From positions 14,568,970-14,632,969 of the forward strand of contig OY365813.1 in the NCBI GenBank assembly GCA_959347315.1: a DNA stretch of 64,000 nt. Reading direction: 5' to 3'. The stretch comes from Bimastos eiseni (taxonomy: Eukaryota > Annelida > Clitellata > Crassiclitellata > Lumbricidae). Every line of letters begins with the position of its first letter. The first letter of the stretch is position 1. Both the position numbers and the translations under genes were made by a program. The notes under the pieces were generated by a model. It was not told the origin of the DNA. It was given only the letters and a program-made list of their open reading frames with translations, and did not search any database. Positions 45,180 through 56,237 of the stretch are shown here, one piece after another.

Positions 45180-45940
45180 TTCTTACCAGGCGAACTGCGA
45201 TTTGTTCGTTCGTCGATTCTCAACAGCGACGCCGTCTAGCGACACGAAGACGCAACAAGTGGTTGAAATGAATCTATGCCAGACGAGGGCGCGATCGCCG
45301 CAGTGCACCCTGGGACCTGACTACTAGCTCCATCTGATGTCGTGCGGCAAAATCCAGTTGAAGAGGAACGTGATCGTCATTTCAGCGACTTCCGGCTTCC
45401 GGCATGCCTATGTAGCAGGGCACTTCCGTTTGCAAATGGGCCACCACCTAATGATGGAAGCGAATTTAGGCTCAGCGGTAACATTCAGTCAGCAGCGCGT
45501 TACAAGGCATCCAAGTGAGCATTAGTGTGTTTTACCCGACGTTTATAATTGAACGAGCAGCGACACAACATTGACGCTATTTGTTTGAGAAATACGGAGG
45601 AATGTTCAATAACAATTTATCGTCAAGAGCAGATCAATTGCTTGTTCGGACGGCTGTTATACTTGAACTAGGATTCTGCTAACGTTTATTACTGCACGCA
45701 CTAACGCTGCCAGGTTAAGAGTCGACGGCGTTAGCGAGATGAGGAATCATTGTTAGCGGAGCATCGACGCAAGTGGGAAAAGACTCTTTTCTGGCACGGC
45801 AATAGGACACTCTTCCGGGTAAGTCACGTGTGATCTTTTCAATACAATTGTAGTTCTATAATCCATCTTAACTCAGACAAATGTCCATGCTATATCCTGG
45901 CAAACGCTCAGAGCCACATGTGACCCGGAAGAAGATAGTT
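45180..45940 (+). promoter_or_regulatory. possible CpG-rich promoter with ETS-type motifs
   Basis: CpG density is visibly higher than in flanking DNA (for example GAGGGCGCGATCGCCGCAG near 45288). CTTCCGG, the core ETS-factor site, occurs at 45391 and 45397 in tandem, and again at 45811, with CCGGAAG at 45925 and a related CACTTCCG at 45421. The 45811 site runs directly into GGTAAGTCACGTG, that is, a consensus splice donor and an E-box. A noncoding first exon ending near 45816 is conceivable. No downstream exon was recognised, so this is inference from motif clustering. Confidence 0.3.
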
Positions 45941-46610
45941 CTCAGTTTATAGCGACAGTTGACGAAGATCCATCAACAACTTACCTGCAACATTTTATAT
46001 TAGCCATCTCTGTATAAAATCCAACTGGTGTCTGAAACACCCACTCTCAAAAAGTGTCCGGTAGTGACGCTTTACGTCCCTCATCAAATTCATACTTTTA
46101 AGTATAATAATTATAACGAATGGTTTCTAGGCCTGTAGAGTGATATCAGCTTGAAGAAGCTCACAACTCGGCGCAGGTGAAAGTTGTTAGTAATAATACT
46201 ATTAGTCGTTTAATTTCCAACTAACAAACCATGGTACGAATACTATGAAAGAATGATGAAAAGTTATTACAGAAGTCGAATTTTACTGCCGGCAGCCGTG
46301 CAAGGCACCGTAGCGCTATAATACGGGTCATAAAATCAACGCCTCTACCTAACAAATGCAGGACTAGTTGAACTGAATGTAACGACATCAACTCATTCTA
46401 TTTTCGGTCCTCTTCGCATTTACTCGTCACTAGATATAAGAAGCATTGACACGATTGTCTTCTGTTCATCAATGAACCTTTTGTTTGTAAGAATCGCCAG
46501 TGTGAACAATCAACCTGCTGTGTTAAATGCGTGCTGCTATGCCTTACCAAGCATTGGAGGTTCATGGTCATGCAGTACCTCTTAAATTAAGGTCTTTGTT
46601 CCTCCGCTGA
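45941..46610. other. non-coding stretch
   Basis: No gene or repeat recognised. Confidence 0.4.
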
Positions 46611-46665
46611 TAGTATTGGACTGTCTTTCAGTAGATAACGTGAGCAGCGCTATATAAATTAGGTT
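46611..46665 (+). mobile_element. weak tail family B fragment
   Basis: GTGAGCAGCGCTATATAAAT followed by TAGGTTATG. Confidence 0.45.
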
Positions 46666-46689
46666 ATGCAGTTGACATTACTTCACTAT

Positions 46690-46856
46690 TCATCGTCATC
46701 GTCATCACCGTCACTGTCATCGCCATCGCCATCATCGTCATCATCATCATCCTCATCATCCTCATCATCATCGTCATCGTCGTCGTCGTCATCGTTATCA
46801 TCATCGTCATTATCACCGTCACCATCATTACCATCATCATCATCACCACCACCATG
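46690..46856. repeat. TCA/TCG trinucleotide array
   Basis: CATCGTCATCATCATCATCC-type units for about 165 bp. Poly-Ser, poly-Asp and Met-rich frames over it are shadows. Confidence 0.95.
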
Positions 46857-47859
46857 AATGGCCGTATGTTTCTGTTCCTGCCTGTTTCTCTGACAATATG
46901 TATGCAATGATATATCTATGTATGTGTATATATATATTATATGTATATATATAAGTGTGTGTTTGCTTGTCTGTCTGTCTGTCTGTCTGTCTTATAGTAT
47001 GTGTGCCTTCGCATGTCGCTGCCGTATTCGCTCTCTCGTATATTCAAAGCCGATGCTCAGTTCGATGAATATATAATTGGAAGGATTTGGTTGGAATCCG
47101 AAGAGAAATATCTGACGCTCCTGCAAACCAACCAAATAGTGTCGACAAATCTAGATACAGAGCCACGTTCTGCTTACAAATCTTTTCGCTTTATAGTTCC
47201 AATAATTGTACAGAGCAGTCACAGAGATTGAATGCCTGAAGTATAATGCACAAGTTTATCTTGTGAAGTAGTATCGCATAATATGTTTTACTCTAAACAG
47301 AAGCATTTGTGAGAACATAATGAGAGCGAACTGAACTTACGTAACAATAGATTTGTATCATAATCAGAGTGACGTAACCATTGCACATTCTAGGTTCTCA
47401 AAGTAGACTTATTCAGATTTGTTTCAAAGTTGAAGTGACCTAACATAGTATTATTAGATTTGGACTGCGACATAGAGTGGTTGCGTTTAACTATCCGAAG
47501 TATGAAGTATGAATTTTTTAGAGGTTAATTGAAGGTAAAGAAATGACACCATTCATTCTAATACCTGAAACCTCAGATACCAGTTCAGGTACAGTTTGTC
47601 AGTTGGTTACAACATGTTCAGATGATATTTCTGGTTATTTTAGGCGCTTCTGATTCGCTAACGGGTTGCATATTTTTTTCATTACGTGATTTCTGAGATT
47701 GTATCAACAGTTCATATAAGTTTTATACTGCAAAGAGCAAAGCCAGTCGAGAATTTGATCCCGGAATCTTTAGTAAGTACATGTATCATAATAAAGCAGA
47801 TCACTCCGCCAGTTAATCCATCGGTGTCCTTCTGTCCATCCCTTTGTCGTCCTCTATGG
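46857..47859. other. about 1 kb without a supported gene
   Basis: Contains a TA-rich segment (46930-46952) and a short CTGT run (46968-46991). A 76-codon frame at 47001-47231 is unrecognised. Confidence 0.4.
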
Positions 47860-47985
47860 CCGTCCGTCTGTCCGTCCGTCCGTTAGTCCTAACGTCCGTC
47901 CGTTAGTTCTTACGTCCGTCCGTCCGTTAGTCCTTACGTCCGTACGTTAGTCCTTCCAACCATTCGTTAGTCCTTCCGTCGTTCT
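47860..47985. repeat. minisatellite, unit CGTCCGTCCGTTAGTCCTTA
   Basis: Five to six copies with a 18-22 base period, variation in the number of internal CGTC units and a TTAGTYCTTACGTC junction. Confidence 0.85.
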
Positions 47986-48784
47986 CTTATACACCAACAT
48001 CTACTGGATCGCCAGAGAATGACCGGTACTGATTCATTCACGAACATAACGGATCGCTTATCCATCATAGAATTGAGGTCTCATCCGCACACCGATTGCC
48101 GACTTATACACCACAATCTAATTCGCAGGTATCTGGCTTATCCGTCGTTTTGCTGCTGGCTACGTTATCCCGCGTTGCAACCTGCGTCCTACATACAGCA
48201 TCCAATCACGTAAATAAAGGTAAAAGATGCTTAGTACTTTGTCCATGACATCTCCCAAAGGTACTCTCAGTTACAAAACGAGTGCACCGACACGATACAG
48301 CGCAGAGACCGGACATGATTGGCCGCTGCTCTCTCGCATGCCGACTTCTGCGCATGTCACGGCTGACATCCAGATGTAAATATGCGCTACAAGTATATTT
48401 AGGCGGTGTTTATTTATCAGAGGCGCACAGCGCTGATCCTATCATCCTGATGAATCATAAACCAAGTCGTATACCATTGGATGCAACGAAGCGTTATCCG
48501 AATTGCTCTATCGACAGAATTGCCTCTGTGTTTACGACTAGTCCTGGGAGTTGGCGATAGGAGAAGAATCCTGGAGATGGGAGGAGAATACTTGGGACCT
48601 CGTCCACCGTCGCCCATATATATTGAATGACTAAATAGACGGGAGATTGAGCAAATAGAGGATGTCGGCCAAAAGTCATTTACCAGTTGTTGTAATGTAA
48701 TTGTGACGGAACACTTATATAGCACCATCCGAGATCAGAAGCACTCGTTATGAAACAATTGTTCCTATCCGTTGTTAACTTACT
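47986..48784. other. about 800 bp without a supported gene
   Basis: Frames of 92 (plus) and 103 (minus) codons overlap at 48282-48728. Neither has a recognisable motif. Confidence 0.4.
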
Positions 48785-48860
48785 TATTTATTTAGTGGGT
48801 TTATATAGCGCCCTTTCAAGATATCTACCCAGAAGCGCTCCCGACACAAATCCGGCTAAA
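48785..48860 (-). mobile_element. tail family B copy
   Basis: Minus strand reads GGGAGCGCTTCTGGGTAGAT, ATCTTGAAAGGGCGCTATAT, AAACCCAC, then AATAAATAAG. Confidence 0.7.
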
Positions 48861-49134
48861 ATAGAGTTGTTGCCCGATTGTTGCAACTGTTTCTCGCAGT
48901 GAACCGATTTCCTCGAGACTATTCTTTCAAGTTCTATGTCTCTGTCTCTCTGTGAAGACGAGTATCGAACGATGAAGCTCTTCAGTTCTGATGTAAACCT
49001 GTGTCGTAAATTTGGTCACGTGGTCGGTCGCCTCATATTTGAATATCTTTGAAGCCTTTGAACTCGTTTTATCCTTATGAACAGGATTCATATCACTTAT
49101 ACTGCGGTGTGTCATTTGGTTTAATAAACGAATA
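48861..49134. other. non-coding spacer
   Basis: No gene recognised. Confidence 0.4.
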
Positions 49135-49500
49135 TAGTATTATAGAAATATATATCTTTATTATAAATTATACATACAAGATAAATATATAATATGCATA
49201 TATATGCATATATATATATATATATAAAATCTTCTCACGTAATGAATACATAAATTTGTACAGACACATACAACTCAGACAGACAAAGATAGACACTCGC
49301 AGATAGTAAAACAGACACAGAGACGGGCAGACAGATGCAGACGGACATACACAGACAGATACATACAGGCACAGATAGACAGACGATCAGCCAAACACTC
49401 ACACACTCACAATAAGACAGACACAAGCAGACGCAGACAAACATAATTCACATACAGGCAGATCTGGACAGACAGACAAATGAGGCGAACTGACCGATAG
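49135..49500. repeat. TA-rich run then degenerate GACA/ACACAGACAG array
   Basis: TATATATATATATATA near 49205-49226; from 49260 onward ACAGACA, CAGACAGAC and ACACTCACACACTCAC units. Confidence 0.85.
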
Positions 49501-50114
49501 ACTGATGAACAAACAGTGAGACATTCAGTGACGGGAGATCGGCGTGACATACGCCTGTACGTGACAGAGTCCATTGACCAAAACAACGAATAAAACAGCT
49601 TAGACCATTAGTAGTTCCTCCCTCTATCAGAGGTTATTGCCTGGAAAGCAACCGCGCAGTTAAACCACAGCGCTAAACAACGTTATCGGAGCACGACAGA
49701 GGTTGATGGCGTGCTCTACGCCGTTGACTTTAAAGTCAAGCCCTGCCGTCATGGATCCAATTTTACGGCCGTCCTCTGAACAGATGGACTGAGTGGCGGT
49801 GGAATTGAGAGTGTTAAGATAAAACGTGTTTTGTTGTGGTCAGACTAGCCTACGCCTCCTCGTGAAAAAATCTTCTCGGTCTCTCTATGACTCTTTTCCA
49901 CAAGAAGACCATTTTGCTTTATTATTGTTAGGTCGGGAGCACATCTGATGAAGCCCTTTTGATGCGCCGCTACATAAATGTTCAATTGCTTTTAACATTG
50001 TGAAGATGACGTCAGTGTATCTTCGACCTATGTGTGGTGCTTTGATTACACCGTCTATCTAGGATAAACAAGCGCCAGTGTTCGCCCCAGGATTCACGAT
50101 ATACATCGCATATA
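49501..50114. other. about 600 bp without a supported gene
   Basis: Around 49945-50000 GATGCGCCGCTACATAAATG resembles a degenerate family B tail. GTTGACTTTAAAGTCAAG (49723-49740) is nearly palindromic. Confidence 0.4.
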
Positions 50115-50182
50115 AAGTCATGCGCAGAGAGCGCCTCTGAGTAGATAGCCTGAAGGGGCGCTATATAAACGTACTATTACAT
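50115..50182 (+). mobile_element. tail family B copy
   Basis: GCGCAGAGAGCGCCTCTGAG, TAGATAGCCTGAAGGGGCGC, TATATAAACG, then ATTACATTACATT. Confidence 0.7.
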
Positions 50183-51029
50183 TACATTCATCCAACATAT
50201 TCACCATTAACTGCTTAGATCAGCCTGGAAATCGTCGATCCCGACAGTTTCACCATCGACCACTGGAAAATCACACGCCGCGTTTAGAACGACACGCCTG
50301 TGCCACCAACACAGAGGCTGAGAATGGCTTCCACCGTCATCGCTTTTTCTCCCTTACGCGCCCGGCTACAACTCGGCCGACAACGCCTCTCGTTAAAGCG
50401 TTGCTTAATAGCTCATTTGTTTTCATTGAAACTTCTTCGGCCCATCGATTATTATTGTGTTGTGTTTCTTCACCAGTCTGCTGCGTTTCTTCCTATTCTT
50501 TTCGCCTTCTATTCTGTCTGTCTTCCTTCCTTTCTTTCCTAGGTGCCATTCTTTCGACGTTTTTCTTGCACGTGTCTCAAGACGTGTCTTTCTTCTCGTC
50601 TGCATGTCTGTTTGTGCAAATGTCTGCCTGTGTCTGTCTGCCTCCCTCTTTTTCTTTTATTTATATAGAACTCATATATAATGAAAGCTTCGATCGATGG
50701 CGCTGGGGGCAGTTGCGCCTTCAAGGCTTGCAATAAACGTCTCTAAACAATACACCTCTATTCCAGTGCTTGCTCCAACGCAGACAATTGGCGCAACAGG
50801 CTTTCATACCAGTCTGTGTGACTCTATGTTTCGCTGCCTACCAGGCTGTTTATGTTTGCATGTGTCTGTCTATCGTCCTGCAATCTCTTCCTGTGTGCCT
50901 GCTTGTATGTGTAAGACATCCTGGCCAAGCGGTGGCGTTGTATAATATGTCTTTAGACGAGCGTTCTCCGTGCAGACATAAATGGCTGCCAGCAAATTTG
51001 TTTAAAACCTGTTGATGATATGCTAGACG
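50183..51029. other. about 850 bp without a supported gene
   Basis: Pyrimidine-biased at 50470-50660. Frames of 80-111 codons overlap one another with no recognised motif. Confidence 0.4.
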
Positions 51030-51140
51030 ACTAGAACTCCACCACTGCATGCACTCTGGCAGTGTCAGTCCCGAGCATGGATAAAGGAGGAGGGCACGCC
51101 GATGATCTTTGTAATCACACAGTGCCGTTAGACTGAACTA
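51030..51140 (+). mobile_element. dispersed repeat family C, near full length
   Basis: AACTCCACCACTGCATGCAC, TCTGGCAGTGTCAGTCCCGA, GCATGGATAAAGGAGGAGGG, then GATGATCTTTGTAATCACAC and AGTGCCGTTAGACTGAACTA. Confidence 0.8.
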
Positions 51141-51209
51141 CACTGGACGACTTGGCCACTTTCAACGGAATAAGATGAGACACTTCATCTTTCTATTATC
51201 AAATAGCTT

Positions 51210-51305
51210 TATCTGCCTGCACTTTGGCAGTACCAGTCCCAAACCTGGATTAAGGAGGAGGGCGACGCTGCTGATATTTGTTATCATGCACTGTCGTTAA
51301 ACTAT
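51210..51305 (+). mobile_element. dispersed repeat family C copy
   Basis: CTGCACTTTGGCAGTACCAG, TCCCAAACCTGGATTAAGGA, GGAGGGCGACGCTGCTGATA, TTTGTTATCATGCACTGTCG. Confidence 0.8.
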
Positions 51306-51404
51306 CGCTGAGCATGAATCATAAAAATGTTGATATCTTTTGTTTGTCTTGGTGAGAAATCGAACCATGAAGCGATCGTCCAGCTCATTTATCAATGGAC
51401 GTGT

Positions 51405-51448
51405 TATCGATGTCGAGAGGTTCTTATAAGGCGCTATATAAATAGCTG
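51405..51448 (+). mobile_element. short tail family B fragment
   Basis: TTCTTATAAGGCGCTATATA followed by AATAGCTGG. Confidence 0.5.
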
Positions 51449-51654
51449 GATACATACACATACATAGGCTACCATCGCGCATGCCGAGACCAAGAAGATG
51501 CAGTCGACGTATTTGCGCCCTTTGTTGTCTCTTTCGCTGAAGTTTGACAGCTAAATACACACAGGTACGATCCATGTACAAGGCGCGGGATACGGTGGCT
51601 GAATGGTGAAGGATACGGATTCGAGCCTTTATTGTCAGAGGGTCACTGTAATGA

Positions 51655-51765
51655 TCTCCTAACTCTGCCACTGTTTGGACTATGACAGTGCCAGTCCAAA
51701 GCCTGAAGAAAGGAGGAGGGCGACACCACATCATCTTCAACATAGACGGTGTCGTTAAAAAATTC
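51655..51765 (+). mobile_element. dispersed repeat family C copy
   Basis: TCCTAACTCTGCCACTGTTT, GACAGTGCCAGTCCAAAGCC, GAAAGGAGGAGGGCGACACC, then GGTGTCGTTAAAAAATT. The third copy within 750 bp, all in the same orientation. Confidence 0.75.
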
Positions 51766-53084
51766 AACAACGTAATGATCTCCTCTTATACACACTGCCC
51801 TTAGAGAAACCACTGTTGCCAAGAAGCAATGCGCCATTGTTTTACAAGCTGCTTAGGACACAATTGTATCGTCAGATGCTGCATTAATGGGGCAGATTGG
51901 CCCTACGGAGGTCCCTTGAATGGTCACAATGAAGAGGCCCCAAAGCTGGTCGCTGTCCAATTCTGGTGTCTGGGAAGCAAACGAGGAACCCACAGGTGTA
52001 CGAAGGACTCAGGCTAACATTTAAGATTTCAATAACGAAAGTAATTTATCACGATACCGTGGCAAGCTGACAAAAAAGACGAGTTGCCTAATTGCGACAG
52101 TAACGTCGAGCAGATGGTATATTGTTCCATAACCACAAATCTGGACCGTCGTGAAGGCAGGCACAAATCGCCTTATCTCCATTTTTTATATCAATATATT
52201 TACGTACGTATACACATGCACATGTATATATGTTTGTATGTACGCATGCATTTATTATGCATGCATGTATGTATATTTATTTGGGCACCTGTGTAGCTGT
52301 GTCCGTGCACTGCAAAATACATTTTCATTTGCAGAAATACTTCCCTGCAGCAGTGTTCCAAAAATTTGTATTTGCATTAATAATCTGTCTGACACTGTTC
52401 ATGTTTCTCCTAGAAGCCTCTGACGCATGTAATTTGCTTATGATACGTCTGCGTTCAGGTCTAATGAACGTGAATTTATTGATTAACTGTCAAAATAATT
52501 ATTTCTTTGTGCAATTAGCAGAAACTGGTTCAAATTTGAACGACCTTATCTCATTCAAGAGTTAGTAGCCATAATAAAAATGTTCATTCATATCTTTGCA
52601 TGTATACATGTATGCATGCTTGTATATAAAGGTACGTATAATGTATATCGTATGTATTCGTCTATGTACGTACACAGTTATGTAGCTCATATAATGACAT
52701 AATATCACAGCAGTCTTGTATGCACAAGTATACCCGATGCTCTCTGACCTATCCGAGCTAATAAAACCAATGGAAAGACGGGATCACTTGTAACTGAAGC
52801 CGAGTGGGAGTCGCACAGAGGATCACGTAACCGTTTATGAGGTTTTACTTATATAGCTCTAGGATACGAGCAGATGATTAGGGCCCTAACGCTCAAGGAA
52901 GTGTCATTGCAATAATGTTAAAGACCTCTTCGCACGTCTTCCATTACAGTCCGACTAGCTTTGTGTATTGCTCTACAGAATGTGAGCCAGCGTAATGAAA
53001 ATAATACAGAAATTATTCTGTGATGGTTCACAGCCGATCTCGTCTTCTGTCAGGCACTGTTGGGAGTAATGGATCAACTTTTTC
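51766..53084. other. about 1.3 kb without a supported gene
   Basis: AT-rich from 52190 with ATGTATGTA-type runs. A 111-codon frame at 52230-52565 is unrecognised. Confidence 0.4.
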
Positions 53085-53155
53085 AATCAATCAATTTGTT
53101 TATTTGTAACTACAATAGCAGCAAAAATAAAGAGCATCAACTATAAAACTAAAGG
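53085..53155 (-). mobile_element. LINE-type 3' tail with TTGA units
   Basis: Minus strand reads TTGTAGTTACAAATAAACAA then ATTGATTGATTGAAAAAG. Form and orientation match a CR1/L2-type terminus like that at 42231-42290. Confidence 0.5.
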
Positions 53156-53704
53156 CTACGGGAGCCCCGAAAGGTATTGAAATCCCGCTTGAAGGGAAAT
53201 CCGAGTAACAGAATTACCAACAGAAAATAAAACCGCCTTATTAATATTGTTTCTATTCTAGGCACATTTGGAGAAAACAGTCAGTTCTAAGAGACAAAGA
53301 GAATTCTTAACTAGTTAACTAACTTAACTATTGCGTAGGTGTGCACGGACGACAAGTGTGGAACCAGACTAAATTATTGCCTCGTGTGTATATTTTCGAT
53401 GATTTATGCAACGAGGTGTTTGCATCTCTACCTGTCATAGACAGCTGGTTATGAAACAGTCTAAAAGGGCATGACCCGAGTTATGATAAAAGCTCTCTGG
53501 TTAATCAAATCATATCCTATTCAATCATGCGAACTCTTCTGTTGATTTGCGACTGCATTTCAGTGCATAAATAAGTAAGCAGTCTTTTGATATTGCAAGT
53601 CCAAGTAAAATGCCCGCGCTATTCTTGGCAACAGATTCTGTTTTGCAGAGATCTTTATAGGCCTGTTCTGAAGGCTTACAATAGAAACACCCGAAATCTG
53701 CGAA
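53156..53704. other. non-coding stretch
   Basis: No gene recognised. The first 100 bases may be the untranslated part of the LINE tail at its left. Confidence 0.35.
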
Positions 53705-54235
53705 TCCTTCTTTAACCCTCTTTAATTTAACTTGGCTTGCGTAAAGTTTGTCACGGTAGGACCGTAGTCGTTGAACTCTTTTTCAGGTATATTCCCGTTG
53801 ACCTACAAAGCTAAAATTTTGCACACATTTGAGGCCTGCATGACAATGCAATGTATAAAATCTTTACGCACATGACTAAAAAAAATGACAAAAATGTTTT
53901 GGGACATCTTTCGACTCTTTTTCAGGTATGTTCCCGTCGACCTATCTATACAAAGCTTAAATTTTGCACACATTTCAGTCTTGCATGGCAATGCAATCTA
54001 TCAAATATTTTGACGGACATAACTGAAAAATTGAGAAAAAAGTGACAAAAATGCAAAAATTGAATATCGTTTAACCATTCGAACGAGTCCTCCTTGACGA
54101 GCTCCACTATGGCAAGTTTACATCATCGATGATATGTAATCAGAAATCTGTTAAGGAAATGGAACGATTGCGCCATCTACCAGATAAAAGAGGGTCCCGA
54201 AAACCCATGTTTTTACTTTAACGTGTTTAGTTGTT
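53705..54235 (+). mobile_element. dispersed repeat family D, copy 2, with internal duplication
   Basis: Collinear with 11640-12020 but about 150 bp longer, because the block from CTCTTTTTCAGGTATRTTCC through AAATTTTGCACACATTT to TGACAAAAATG is present twice (about 53777-53900 and 53916-54050). The two internal units differ by roughly 15-20 percent by eye. The right part carries ACGAGTCCTCCTTGACGAG, TACATCATCGATGAT and GCGCCATCTACCAGAT in the same order as copy 1. Confidence 0.85.
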
Positions 54236-54807
54236 ACTAGGCACAGGATTCATTGCGATTATCCAAAACTAGATAATTCCACGCAGTAAATTTAACAAGC
54301 ATCACCCTGCAAAGAACTCGGACACAATATATCCACAAATAGATGATAGACATTTGCAAATTAACAGCCTCAAATCCGACGTAAAGAACGTTTACGAACG
54401 AAATTGGGCGTCGATCAAGGGTTTGACCAGCGAGAAATAAAGATTCCGATGTAGACCTATGTCTTGTCTTGTATATATATATATATATATATATATAATT
54501 ATAATTATTTATGTACGTGTAAATGCTACCAGACGCATTTGGTGATTAGTCAAGGTAGATGAGATACTCGAGCAGGTAAGTTCAGCCAGAAAGGAAAGCC
54601 AAAATGGCGTGTTTTATGCAGTGTTGAGACGATCCTTGTAATAGGAACTATGACTAAACAGTGTGATGAAAGTATATATGGAACACAAGGAAGAGATGAC
54701 GAGTTGAGTGGAAATGAGAGAAGCAGCGAAGTGAGTTCCCCCATACTACAATTCAATAATACAATACAGCAATACAGTATAGCAATGCTATACGATAATT
54801 CAATAAA
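54236..54807. other. non-coding stretch
   Basis: Contains a TA run at 54474-54498. No gene recognised. Confidence 0.4.
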
Positions 54808-54985
54808 ATGCTAAATACAGTACAAAGCTACAAATTCAAAACAATGATAAATACAGTAAAACACTACAAATTCAATACTATGCTAAATACAGCAGAACAC
54901 TACAAATTCAATACTATGCTAAATACAGCAGAACACTACAAATTCAATACTATGCTAAATACAGTAGAACACTACAATGCAATTC
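54808..54985. repeat. 36-bp minisatellite, five copies
   Basis: Unit starts ATGCTAAATACAGCAGAACA and ends CTACAAATTCAATACT. The two central copies are identical and the outer ones diverge. A 63-codon frame through it is a repeat shadow. Confidence 0.95.
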
Positions 54986-55366
54986 AAATTACAATATAAT
55001 GGCGCAATATATAATGATAATATAACAGGTGCAAGGGTGGAGGACTGGATGTATATATATATGTATACATGTAAGTATATGTACACCCGAGACGATGTTG
55101 TAATACATTACAATTACACAATACACTGGAAAAATACAGAACAATGAGAATATTGAAATACGATATCCGGTTACAAAGTGATCCATAAAACACGAACGAC
55201 ATAAAAATCGACAGATGATGTTCTGAAAAGATGTTCATTTTGACCATAACCCTAACTCTAACCAGAACCGTAAATGGGTGATTTTACAAATTTACAAATT
55301 GCCTGAAATCTAAAAAATCAGGCATTTTACAAAAATACCTATTTTACACATTGCCTGTAACACATA
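54986..55366. other. AT-rich spacer with a hairpin
   Basis: TGCCTGA and TCAGGCA separated by about 14 bases (55299-55325) can pair, and ATTTTACA..ATTGCCTG recurs at 55342-55358. Confidence 0.45.
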
Positions 55367-55654
55367 TACAGTGGTGGAAATAATTATTGCATCACCCATT
55401 GATTAAAGCAAGAGGCGATACAACGAAATGGTATACATAATGAATAGAAATACATAATGAATAGAAACAATGATTATGTTTTATTTTCTTCCTTGTGTTG
55501 ATCAACAAAATTTCGCGAAAGTATGCAAATGACTGATTTCATTCTTGTTTAAAAAATAATTTGAGTTACATTAATTAAAAAAAAGACTTTAAATGTGTAT
55601 AGTCGAGTTTACCTTTTTGCGGGGTAATGCAATAATTATTTCCACCGCTATGTA
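55367..55654. mobile_element. Tc1/mariner-type MITE
   Basis: Terminal inverted repeats of about 26 bases: left from 55369 has GTGGTGGAAATAATTATTGC followed by ATCACCC; the right end, inverted, has GCGGTGGAAATAATTATTGC followed by ATTACCCC. TA dinucleotides lie at 55367 and 55653, fitting the TA target duplication of this superfamily. The 284-bp interior is AT-rich with no transposase frame, so the element needs an autonomous partner in trans. Confidence 0.85.
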
Positions 55655-56237
55655 ATAGAGTCTATATACAATTACACACCGAACTTATATCTGGTAATAT
55701 ATATGGTCTTGGGTAAACGTACTCTCAAGAGATCAAACGTAGATAAACAGTTGACAGCGTATAATAAAGAGGTGACGATTGTAATTAAGAAAGGATTGGT
55801 TTCCCCGGAGGAATTACCCTCGTCTGGCAATTTGAATGGAATTTTCTCAGGCCAGCTGTTGCCATTGACCAAGGAAACCCGATGATCGAATGGACTGAGG
55901 AAGTCGCAGAGAACAGCGAATGACTCGTTTTACATAATCAATGGTTGAGTCCATTTGAAACAATATGGGGGAAGGTTGTCGTGTGACCAAGGCCACTGTT
56001 ATGTGCGCCACCGATCTGATTTTGACCACTCAATTTTTCACACACTTTCTTAATCATAATAATTTCTATCGACCTAAACATGCAACCAAATAACTATAAA
56101 CCTATTATTATATGAATATGTTAACTGTTCCAATAAGTCATCGAACATTGTCGTCATTACACAATAAAAAATACAATACATTGCAATAATGCATCACAAT
56201 GATACAATACGAAAATGCAATGGTTGAGACATATAGG
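55655..56237. other. non-coding stretch with two overlapping short frames
   Basis: A 60-codon plus frame (55703-55885) and a 66-codon minus frame (55672-55872) overlap. Both have mixed composition; neither is recognised, and codon evidence does not separate them. Confidence 0.35.

Noticed and set aside
46664..46907. Poly-Ser, poly-Asp and Met-rich frames resembling acidic low-complexity proteins
   Set aside because: Products of the TCA/TCG trinucleotide array.
49700..49760. tRNA-like hairpin GTTGACTTTAAAGTCAAG with a GGCGTGCTCTACGCC segment upstream
   Set aside because: No B-box at tRNA spacing and the hairpin loop has six bases, so no tRNA gene is called.
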